Shown here: positions 50,301 to 62,300 of the stretch, piece by piece
Layout: every line of letters begins with the position of its first letter
How positions within the stretch are numbered: the stretch's first letter is position 1
Assembly: GCA_032158295.1 (NCBI GenBank)
Contig: CM063251.1
Location: forward strand, 6,792,253-6,856,252
DNA: 64,000 nucleotides
Reading direction: 5' to 3'
Source: Pycnopodia helianthoides
Taxonomy: Eukaryota; Echinodermata; Asteroidea; Forcipulatida; Asteriidae
Translations under genes and position numbers: made by a program
The notes under the pieces: generated by a model
Told to the model about the DNA's origin: nothing
Databases searched by the model: none
What the model saw: the letters and a program-made list of their open reading frames with translations, nothing else

Positions 50301-53300
50301 ACCATGTAAAAGGATGCACCCTGCTGAAAAGACAGAAAACAGACTGATGGTCTCATGAACCTTTTTCTAGACCCTGAAAATATTCTACTAGACATGATTT
50401 GACAACAAAATAAAAGGGGTGCAGTGTAAAAAACTTTGCACAATTGTAACCGGGAGTTGTTGACTTTCAACTTGAAGTATTTTGGATGACCTAGTCCCTG
50501 AAAAAAGGGTCCCAAGTGCTGAGATGCATTTGGCCATTTTTTTTCTTCAAGATTAAGTGTAGGGGTGTTTATATTTGGACGGAGAATAACTTAACAGGCT
50601 TTTGGACAAACCCATGTCAAATTAAGTAGTGGGTGGAAGTTTAGGAGTCAGTGAATATTCGTCTCTTTCCTGCCAACAGATTTATTTCAAAATAATTTTT
50701 TGAATATTAGCATTTTGCAATGGATGCTACAGGAGTTTTTTATTTAGTGGTTTGCACCTGTCACTACTCAAGCAAAGTCTGCAACTGTCCAAACTGCCTG
50801 TGCCTCTGTCAGTCATGTTCTATAATCAAGAGGTGTTTTTTGAAGCTTTACATGGGCTGGATAACAATAAGTATCTATTTCTGGTGATTCGTCCGCTTAC
50901 AACCATTTGAAAATCTCTCTTTTTGGAGGAGCATTGGCCTGAGAAGAGCCGTTAGTATGTTTTTTAAAATGCTAGAAATAGCATATTTTGATACATCATT
51001 TTGGTAGAAACAGAATTGTTGAGCTTACAGGAAGTCCTGGAATTCCAATTCGGCCGACATCACCGTTGGCCCCCCTGGTACCCTGTAGAAGAAAGAAAGA
51101 AACAAGAGATAGATTCTGATCAATACATTTCAATGACATAACATTTTTTCTTCATTTGTCAATCTTTTGTAATTTAATTAAAACAAAAACATTTAAACAG
51201 CAGCCATACAAAAGCTTTAACCCTTTAGGGACCTAACACTCCATACAACTACATTATTGCTACCTTGAATAAGATTTGTGAAATCAAGAGTCATTTTGAC
51301 AGGGTTTTATTGTCTGTTTTCTTACAGGTGCTCCAGTTGATCCGTCGCGTCCATCTACACCATTCTCTCCCTCAGATCCTGGGGGTCCAGCTACGCCCAT
51401 GGCTCCTGGGGCTCCAGCGGTCTCCCTGAAAGTAAAAAAAAAAATTGATCAAAAATAAAGCAGAGTACTTAACCCCATTACTGTTGTGCACTCTCCTGCC
51501 CAGCTGGTCCTTGCCACAAAACACCACAGGAGACTGTCCGCAGTACACAAGCCATTGGGTTTCCACATAATACCAGAATTCCAGCCTAAATGTTGTGATG
51601 CATTGTGGCAGTCTCTGGTAACTGAGTATATATGAGTTTACAGAGGACAGAAGTTCAGAGACTTTAAAGAAAACCAAATTTGTCTCTTGAAGACAATTGC
51701 AGCAAGCTGATCACAATGTTTAAGCTGTTAATATCAATTCAACGCCTCCGTAACTCTTGAGAGATTCTTGAACGCTGCTTACCCACTGGCTTCCTGCAAA
51801 GTCTCCCACCAGCATTCAAACATTCTTCCCCAAAGCCATATTGAAAAAGAATCCAGTATAAATAATCTAGCAGTGAAATAACCAAATCCTGCAGAGTTTT
51901 AAATGTTTAATGATTGGAAAGTTTATAATCACTATATCAGACACAACTTACCGACAATCCTTGAGGTCCGCCTTGGCCAGATGTTCCTGCAACTCCTGGA
52001 ACTCCTCTCTTTCCCTTGGCTCCTCTTGCTCCAGTAAGTCCCATTTGTCCCTGGTGACGATAATCGTTTAGACACAACTTTTTAAAATCCACTTTTCACC
52101 AGACGGAGAAAACTAGTTTATTAAAATTAAGTGTAAAAAAGACAAAAGCCAGAAGAGAGAATAGCTTACATTTGGTCCTCCAGGTCCAACAGCTCCTTGA
52201 GGTCCAGAATCACCACGGGAACCTTGTGCTCCGGTGGGTCCTGCCACACCCGTGGGTCCGTCTCCACCTTGATCTCCCTGATTAAAACAAAATCCACACC
52301 AAACCAAAGGTTAGTTATAATTTTACACCACTGTTTCAAAATACCGCAACAGTAAAAAGAACAACCCACACTTTACTCCGGTGGGATTCGATTCGAACCC
52401 ATGACCCCTGGATTTATTTATTATTGGTGACCCTTTTGATCCAACAGACTTGAAGATTTTCTAATAAGAGTGCACTTTGCAGCGTGAAAACCGCCTTGCC
52501 CCTTTCAAAGATGACTTTCAGTAGCCAGGCATGACATTGGGCTTTTGAATAAAAAAAAGGGCAACTTTGTTTGTGGAAGGGCTGTCCTACATGTACATAC
52601 AGTACAGGCTTTTCAGGTTACTTAATAACACTTTCGCTGATTTTTCTGTGGGCAAAAAGTCAGAAATCGGATTAAAGTAGGAAGAATATCATGCTTATTT
52701 TGTCTGTTTTTTAAACATTTCTTCTTCCTGGTAAAGTTTTCCAGTATTCCCGTTTGTGCATTGTTGCATTTATTGATGACCTAAGTTACATTAGGTTAAA
52801 GGCAAAGTATATTTTGGGACTGTTTGATTGTTTTAATTCTATAAAATGTAGATATATACAATCAAACTAACCTGTGAAAATTTCATTTCAAAAGGTGGTC
52901 GCATTTTTGAAATATTGCCAAAATCCGCAGCGAATATGTCCACGCATAAAGAATAATCCCTAATAGGAATAAACAATCTTAAAAACGCTTCTGACAGAAA
53001 CGTTTCTCAGATTCAAGTTTTGGGGGATAAAAACTGACATCCTTTTCCATATCCACATTATTTTGAATTGACAAAATTTCTCAAAATGTTTTATACTATC
53101 GAAAGTTGCTGTACTTCTAACCAAGTCAGTTTTTATTGCCATTCAATAAAAGTCAAGTCATTTTAGATGATGAACTTACTTGTGGGCCTCGTACTCCTGT
53201 AGCTCCAGTTGATCCTCGTCTTCCACCCTCTCCCTGTTAACAGGTGTGGAAGAAGAAAAAACAAGAGATAATCACTTTAGTTTATTTCACTTTATCTAGT

Positions 53301-56300
53301 TATAGGCCACAACGCTTCTCATGTTCTACCTTCCTCCCAGTCCCATGTAGCCCAGATTATGCTTGCAGTCTCAACTACAAACAACAAAGTAAACCTTTAC
53401 TCTCCGAGGTGTAGTTATTATTAATGGATGTTTTTATTATTAACTCTCGTTCACTCCATCTTTTAGCAACACAGGACATGGAGCTAAACAACAAGCAAGC
53501 CACCCAAAAGCTAAATCAACTTGGGAATCTGCATCACTGTTTTGGCAAACGGACACTCAAAAGGCAGCCTGATAAATCAGGGACGCCTATGGACAGGAGT
53601 GTAAACACGCTCGGACATTGTGTAGCATGCACTCACCCTGTTACTCTTTGTTTGCCCCGTAACAAAAAGAGGGACATAGGGATTGGAATTCATGCTCAAA
53701 ATCTCCCTTTTTCCAGTGATTATGTAATCCCCAGGTCCAGAAGCTTCATCCCTTTTGTTAGACAAACGAGGATTACAAGAGATCGACAGACTGCCACCAT
53801 TGAATTTGGGCTGGGAGGCAAGTCAAAAATTCCAGCATGCCGTGGCCGACTATTGGCCGCTTACTACGGCCAAGGTTTGGCCCGAACACAATCCACTCTC
53901 TTTCGAAAAAGAGTGACCGATCAAAGCAACTCATATAAAGATCATGACATAATTAAATTAATTGTGCTGTCTCCACATCCAGTTCAAAACTGAGATGGCC
54001 CACCGTCATTTGAGTAGGGCGCCCTCGCTAGAGGTCAAAGGGAAGATGTTTATTGGCCAGTCCTGTGCGCCGCACGCACAAGTCTGTGTGATTCCATTGT
54101 TTCATTACCGGTTTACCTCTAAGATGGCGGCTGGATGAAATCAATGCATAAGGTCTATATCACCACCTCACTGTACAGTTTTGCCTTAAAGGAAAATATG
54201 TGTACTCACCAAAGCTCCGTTAGCTCCAGCCAAGCCTATTGCTCCTCTTGCTCCTTGAATACCCTGGCAATAAAGAAATCAATAACACATCTGATTAGTT
54301 CAACACTTGTTGCTACTTTCAAAGCATTTAGCATGTTTGCACCAATAACACGTTGGATGTTTTCTAAATAAATCTGTTTGATCCGCCAACTGATTGTCTC
54401 TCCAAGTTTTTAAATTTTTTATAAATAAAAAAAAAATGAGATGTCGCCTAACACCACAGACATGGACAGCCACTTCAAAGTGAGGCTACACTTAACTGAT
54501 TTGGGCTTTCGACCCAAACCAACTTTCACCAGGGGCACGTTGCCACCTACATGTACTCCTGGGTCTGAAACAGGGTTACCCCCTTCACAGTCCGTAGGGC
54601 GTGGGTATCTTCCACTAGGAGCCTGGCTGGTAGAGCAGAATGCACTACCGTCCCACAAAGCAATTATGGTTAAGTGCCTTGCTCAAGGGCACAGGTGTCA
54701 TGACCGGGATTCGAACCCCCACTCTGCTGCTGACAACACCAGAGCTTAGGTCCGGTGAAGTAGACCGCTTGGCCACGACACGCCACTAAATCAAATGGTT
54801 CTTGCTCCTATCAAACTGTGTATCTCTGGAATGACTTAACAACACCTGTTAAACTCACTGGTTAAACTAGCTGAACTGTATACATCAAATGTGAATTTGC
54901 TTTTGAAGAACCAAAGGACTCCTTTATCTCATGGTCATTTGTCATTGCCCTCCACTGGAGGGCCACAAATCAGGTGGCCAGCATGACGCACTTAATATAC
55001 TATTGTTTTGCAAGGATCTTTATCAAGTGTACAACGTCGGTACCAGGGAACTGATTCTAATCTCAGACTCAGCCGAATTTGCACCAACAATTTCTCTTTT
55101 GCCAATTATTGTATTGAATTATGTTTCTCCATCAAAGTACCCCAACAGGTTGACTATACTTCTCTCCACTTTACTCAACAGTCTGTGTTCTTGAAACTAA
55201 AATACTGGTCACACCTCATTTGTTTAATTGCAGTTTTCATGATTAGTGTTTGGGCTCCTTGTTTTCGTTTTCCAGTGCCCACTTTAAGGATTCTGGATTT
55301 TGATTGCTGGGGAGGCTTGAAGGATAGTTCTGGTTTCTGTCTGTTTAGTTGACTGTTTTCTTGTCTCTAGCACATAGGCCCCTCTTTGTGTTATGCGCTG
55401 TATAATAATCCATTTGTTCATTCGTTTTTTGTGATGACTTGACAAGTTGTGCCCATCTCTCTTTGTCAAGCGTAGTGTTTGAGCAAGGATAGGATAGTTC
55501 TGGTTTCTGTCTGTTTAGTTGACTGTTTTCTTGTCTCTAGCACATAGGCCCCTCTTTGTGTTATGAGCTGTATAATAATCCATTGGTTCATTCGTTTTTT
55601 GTGATGACTTGACAAGTTGTGCCATCTCTCTTTGTCAAGCGTAGTGTTTGAGAGAGACCAGTTTTAAACTCGATGGATGACTTCAAAGTCATGTTGGAAC
55701 AACCTCTAGAGAGGCATAAGGATTTCAGAGAAGGACGTGACTAAATGGCTCACTCCGGCGCTACATCCGAACCGTTTTATCATTTTGATTTCTCCCTCTG
55801 CTGTCATCACTCTTTTTATCATTATGTTTAATCTCACAACTAAAGAATATTCCAGTTGTGTAAGAATAAAAGCGTACCCATAGATAAATTAGAAAGACTT
55901 ACACTTGGACCTGGTGGTCCTGGTCGGCCATCGGAGCCAGCTGTTCCCTGTTTAAAAATAAAGATAAACAAATTATGTCGTACAGATTTTAAGCGAAAAC
56001 AAGTTTGCAAACGTGAAACAAAGGTATGTTTTGACATCAAGACAAAGTTATTATTATTAGGATTACTGCAACTTTAGGTAATATACTGCGGGCCCAATTT
56101 TAAGAGCTGTTTTAGTACAAAAAGTGGCTAAGCACAAAACAATTTTGCATATCGGAATACGGTTACCAGCCAAAATACAAAGTCGCATGTAGCATTCTTG
56201 ACTGGTTTCCTGCTTATTTTTGCTGCGCAGAAAATTGTCAAATAAAATTTCCTGCTTAAGCAGCTTAATAAAATTTGGCCCTTGTCTTGATTGAAAAATG

Positions 56301-59300
56301 ATCTCATCAAAAAAAACTTTCTGTAAACTAAACAAAATGTTATCAATTTTTTTTGTAACTTACTGGTGGTCCTGGCTTGCCATCATTTCCTGAACGTCCA
56401 TCACTTCCTGGGGGGCCCTGAAAGGTAAATAATCAATTATTAAGTTAGATCAATGCATCATAACAATAGAACAAACATTTTTATAGTGTTACAACGTTTT
56501 TTTCATATATTTTTTTTTGGGACAAACAATGCGTGAGTAAGGTCAAAAACGCTTATAATACTTTGGGAGGCTAATCTACTGCAGCTGAGAAGCTGGATTG
56601 CGATGGATGCATCTACACCGTGGTTGAGCTGCAGGCATGTAAAGGCGCCCTTTGGCAGCCAGCAACATCAACCAGTATGACCATGGAGTACAGCCACAGA
56701 TCAAGAGTGTTTAATCTTTCGGAAGGGAGGAAAACTGAAGACCCCTTGGCTCAACTCTAATCACAAATATGGCCCTAGCCGAGAATCGCACCAGGACTTA
56801 AGTTGTGAGAGGCGAGTGCTTTGTCACCCATGCCACAAATAACTTTAGAATAGTGAGCTTGAGCTAACAATATAGTACTAGAGACAATGTTGAATACAGG
56901 AATAACTGATGGTTACAAATACAGTACAACAGGGTGATGAACGAAGACTATGACAGAGTAACAATTGCAAATAAATATACAATGAAGACTACAATGACAG
57001 AGTGCAAAATAAATGACAGTGATTCGCAAAGTGACGAATAAGCAACACAAACAGAGACCAAACAATGACACAGACAGTGACACTCAATGAAACAGACAGT
57101 GACAACTAATGAAACAGACAGTGACAAATCAATGAGAGACGAACCAATGAAAGTGACAAATCAATGACACAGACAGTGACAAATCAACAATGACATATCA
57201 ATGAAACAGTCACAAATCAACGACACAGACTTTGACAAACCAACAACGTATAGTGACAAATCATAAAACCAGACAGTGACATTTTCAAAGACACAAGAGG
57301 TGATAAAAACAACATTGATACAGAATGACATGAATTATTAAACACAGACAATGGTAGTAACAAATGGTGTGAAATCAACAATACAAAATAAAATGACATA
57401 CACAGGGACAAGTACATGCAGGGACAAAGACAGTGATAGATACAGTGATATACCCTGTGAAGTACAGCAGTACATGCAGGGACAAAGACAGTGATAGATA
57501 CAGTGATATACCATGTGAAGTACAGCAGTACAGGGACAAAGACAGTGACCATTGAGGTACAGCAGTACAGGGACAAAGACTGTGATAGATACAGTGATAT
57601 ACCATGTGAAGTACAGCAGTACAGGGACAAAGACAGTGATAGATACAGTGATATACCATTGAGGTACAGCAGTACAGGGACAAAGACTGTGATAGATACA
57701 GTGATATACCATTGAGGTACAGCAGTACAGGGACAAAGACAGTGACATATACAGTGATATACCATTGAGGTACAGCAGTACAAAGACAAAGACAGTGACA
57801 TATACAATGATATACCATGTGAGGTACAGCATTACAAGGACAAATACAGTGACAGATACAGTGATATACCATGTGAGGTAAAGACAACAGGGGCATTTAC
57901 CTGTCCACCTGGAGTACCGCATCACCTGTTCGTCCAGCGGCACCCTACAAATTAAAAACAGTTCATCGTAAGAAGTTAGACGTCAGATGTTCCTTTGAAT
58001 TTTTGAAATAGTAACTTTTCATTCTAATCATCAATTAAGTCTTTGCAATGATCAGGCTGAGTCAAAATTCCGCGGTTATGGCTACGGCTACAGCTGGATC
58101 GTCGCATCATTGTGCGTTGAAGTATAAGACATCCTTAGCAACAGTCGTAGCCGTAACTGTCGTAGCCAAAGCTGTAGCCACCAAGTTGGAAACAGCCTAA
58201 CTTTTCATACTCATTACTATTAAATGGCACCCAAATTTGGACAAATTTTACTAAAATTTCCCTCGTTTTCAGGAGAAATTGCACATGGCACAATGTGGTA
58301 CAATTTGACAAGACCATTCTTTATACTCTTTTGTTTTGTCACTTGGGGCAATTGACAGGCAAACAGTCTCAGAAAGTCTCCAGGAAGAAAAAAACATTCA
58401 AACTCTCATCTTCACACAACAATTTCGGGAATTTAAGATATTGTTAGTCAAATGTAGGTTGTACTACCTAAGTGTTCCTAAATTGCATGCAGTGCAGTTG
58501 GATGCCTTCAAGTTGCCTGTAAACATTGCCCTGTGTTACAAGACTTTCACAATGTTGATATCGATGCTGTAGACACATTTGAATTCCAGAAAGTTCAACA
58601 TGCTTTTAATACCAAGCACTGATTTAAGATCAGCAAACTCTCATTTTCTTGAAGTGCTTTCTTAAAGGCAAAGTGTACCTTTGGTTTTTGGAACCGCCCG
58701 ATTGTTTTAATCCTATAAACTTGTAGATATGTACAATAAAACTAATCTGTGAAGATTTCTTTTCAAAAGATGGTAGTGTTTTTTGAGATATCAACGAAAA
58801 CCTGGAGCAGTTTTGTCCACACATGAAGAATAATCCATAATACAATCTGAGAAACGATTCATGCAGAAACATTTCTCAGATTGGAATATTTTGAATCCCT
58901 CTCTCTAAAACCACATTCCTCTGCAGGAAATCGTTTCTCAACACAATATACATTATCAACAGCTGCAGTGCTTCTTACCAAGTGAGTTTTTACGGTCATT
59001 AATTGTTGAAGTAACTACCAAAGGTATACCTTCCCTTAAAGACAAATACTCACCCCATCTCCCTTGTCTCCTGGGGCTCCAATACTTCCTTGGGATCCAG
59101 CGTTACCCTGGAAATAAACAAAGTATAAAAATGTCAATGAAGATATCCACGAAGATGACTTTGAGAGATCAAAGAACAGAGATCTAAATACAAGCTGAAC
59201 ATGTAAAGATACAGTATAGTTTGATGAATAACAGACAAATAAATTGTTGATCTTTCAGTTAAAAAAAAACGTCAAATTGACTTTTCTGATGCACTAATTT

Positions 59301-62300
59301 TCAAATGAATAGAGTCCTTATGAAAGACTTCTAGGGTCTCTAACCTCATGTTTAAATGGCGTATAATGTAAAAACTAAAACTCTCTGTGCGAAAATGTGA
59401 CGTTTTTGGATGTTAACAGATTTCGCACTAGAAGGGTATGAAACACAATACATACATACATACATATATACACACACTGGGCTTTTGTATAGCACCATTT
59501 CATTTAGACCACAGCACACAGAACACAATGGCATCTGACACTCCATAAAATGAGGATTATTTTTGTACTCACCCGGAAACCTACAGCACCTTGAAGACCT
59601 GCTCCCCCTGGTGCTCCCACTCCTCCCTGTACAAAGAAGAAATCCAGCAGATAAGAAAAGAAAACAAATTCCTGCACAAACTAGTAATGTGCGGAGAGAA
59701 CTGTTTAATGTGGACAAGTTTACAAGCAGGACCCAATAAGCCATTTTGAGATATGGTGGACTGAATACTTTGACACTATAGATAGTTCCCAGTAGACGCC
59801 ATCTTTACGGGCAAAGTGCATTTTGGCTTGCAGGTGCGTCAAACGCTCAACTTATTAACGCAGCCGCGTTGTTCACTGACCAATCCTGCAGTGAGTTTTG
59901 TAAAATGTGCGTGTGCTGCACACCGTTCTCGCACGAAACGCATGACTGTTTGTTCCATAAAGATGGCCGATTTACGTCATACTGCAACCTATCTTTGGAC
60001 AAATTTGGACTGATATGAAAGTCTCTTAGATTAACTTACACGTAGGCCAACAGCTCCACGTGCTCCTGATGGGCCAGTTGGACCACTCTCACCTGTGCAA
60101 ATAAGAAAAAAATGGAGACATCAAGTTAAAAAAGCTCTAACAAATCTTGTCGGTGTAGGACTTCATATTTTGGCGGTCAAACTTTTCAGTGTCAACAAAT
60201 TGCAATAAATTTTCTCATGAACTATCCAAGTAGTACTCCTGGCATGAATAGAAATTAAATTTCAGATTTTTTTTCTGAAAGTATGTTTTTCTATAAGGGC
60301 AAAGAAATTTCAGTAGTACCTCAAAGGAAGAACTTTCAAAATGCTGTTCAGTTTATTATAATATCGACAAGATCTTTTATATCAACACAAAACTCATTGC
60401 ATAAATACTTTTTTGAATTGAAACTTAAATTGTTTGCTTTCCCGGACTACTTTCTCGGACTACTTTCTCGGACTACTAGCTCGGATTACTTTCTCAGACT
60501 ACTTTCTTGGACTACTTTCTTGAACGACTTTCTCGAACTACTTTCTCGGGCTAATTTCTTTGACAACTTTCTTGGACTACTTCCTTTGACAACTTTCTTG
60601 GACTACTTTCTTGGGCTACTTTCTTGGACAACTTTCTTGAACTACTTTCTTTGACAACTTTCTTGGACTACTTTCTTAACTACTTTCTTGACTACTTTCT
60701 TTGACTACTTTCTTGAACTACTTACTTGGACTACTTACTTGGGCTACTTGTTATTTCTTACCTCTGATCCTTCTTGTCCATCAACTCCAGCTGCACCACT
60801 TGGACCAACTGTTCCCTGTCAAGACAAGGGAACACAAGCCATTAACCCTAAACATCCCCAACCTCAAAATCCAAGTGCATCTTTTCTTTGATTCTCTTGA
60901 CTGAAAACTGCACCACCACTACACTAGTAAACTGATTTAATGCTTTACATGGGATCAGGCATACCATATCACAAACATCATAATCAGATCAAGTCCATTC
61001 GCACAATTGCGCCAACTTAAAAACATACCACAACAAATATTGGGAAACAGAGTACACCTTAAAAAAGAAATGAAGTTGCCACGATGGACGCCGTGATTTG
61101 GTTTACATGCAACTATGCCGGGTTTTATGTGCTGTGTACAGCATTACTTCAAAATCAGACTGCCATGATGGTTGCCAATGTTGCTTGGACTCGGATTTAA
61201 CCCAGAATCATTTGTGCACCGATCATGCGCATTGGGACATGTATTTTCAGGTGTTGAGTCACGTACCGTATGGTGTTTTTCTTTTTGGTAGAGTGAAGAA
61301 TAACTAATCACTCAAAGGAGTTAGGGTTATTAAATACTGAATGAAGTGAGTTTGGAGTTTATTTTCCCAATTGACCTTATATTTGACCACACAAGGGCGT
61401 CTAATTTCCCTGCATCACAATTACAGTTTTACCTTGTTTTTACTGCCTGTATGTTTTCTTGTATCAATGGCCACATAAATAATAATAATGATAATAAAAA
61501 CATTGGAAAAAACAGTTTGTCTACTTAATTTGCATCACATGTAGGTTTGGTTCACACAGGCCCTTGGTCAAAAATACTACAACTTGAAAGAAAACAAGGA
61601 TTACTTTCCAACTTGAACAAAACTGTCGAAGTGAAATCCTCCCACCTTTTAATTAAAAAAACCATGTATGGTAGCAAAAACGCTCAGGCAAGAAAAAGAT
61701 TGTTTAAGCACATCGCTTACCCTTGTTCCCTGAGAACCAGCGTTACCACGTGAACCCTGGAGTCCGGCATAGCCCTGAGCTCCGACCTCACCAGCGACAC
61801 CAGCAGCTCCACGCCGTCCTGAAGGACCTCTTGCACCAGTCGCACCTCCTCCACCAGTGGCCCCAGCAGCACCCTGTGCAAAAAAAAAATGGCATAAGCA
61901 TTTGATGACTCAAAGAAAGCTTATGACAAAAAAACTTGAACTCTTCCTGACATAATGTTCGAAGCGCAATAATATTTGGGTGGGAATTTGCCCTATAGAG
62001 CTGTTATTATAACTATTTATTATAGAAAAAATTTTTTTTTAATTGAGACATCGAGAAGTTGTCGCATGCATTTTGAAGATCAAACTAGTGGACAACATTT
62101 GAGGGGACATCATTTGAGTGGACATCATTTGAGTGGACATCATTTGAGTGGACATCATTTGAGTGGATATCATTTAAGTTGACATCATTTGAGTGGACAA
62201 CATTTGAGTGGACATCATTTGAGTGGACATCATTTGAGTGGACATCATTTGAGTGGACATCATTTGAGTGGACATCATTTGAGTGGACATCATTTGAGTG

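Noticed and set aside
57217..57943. Three overlapping minus-strand frames of 173-201 residues (Cys/Leu/Val-rich, membrane-like)
   Set aside because: They are readings of a tandem repeat array in all three frames, next to and partly over a collagen exon in the wrong frame.
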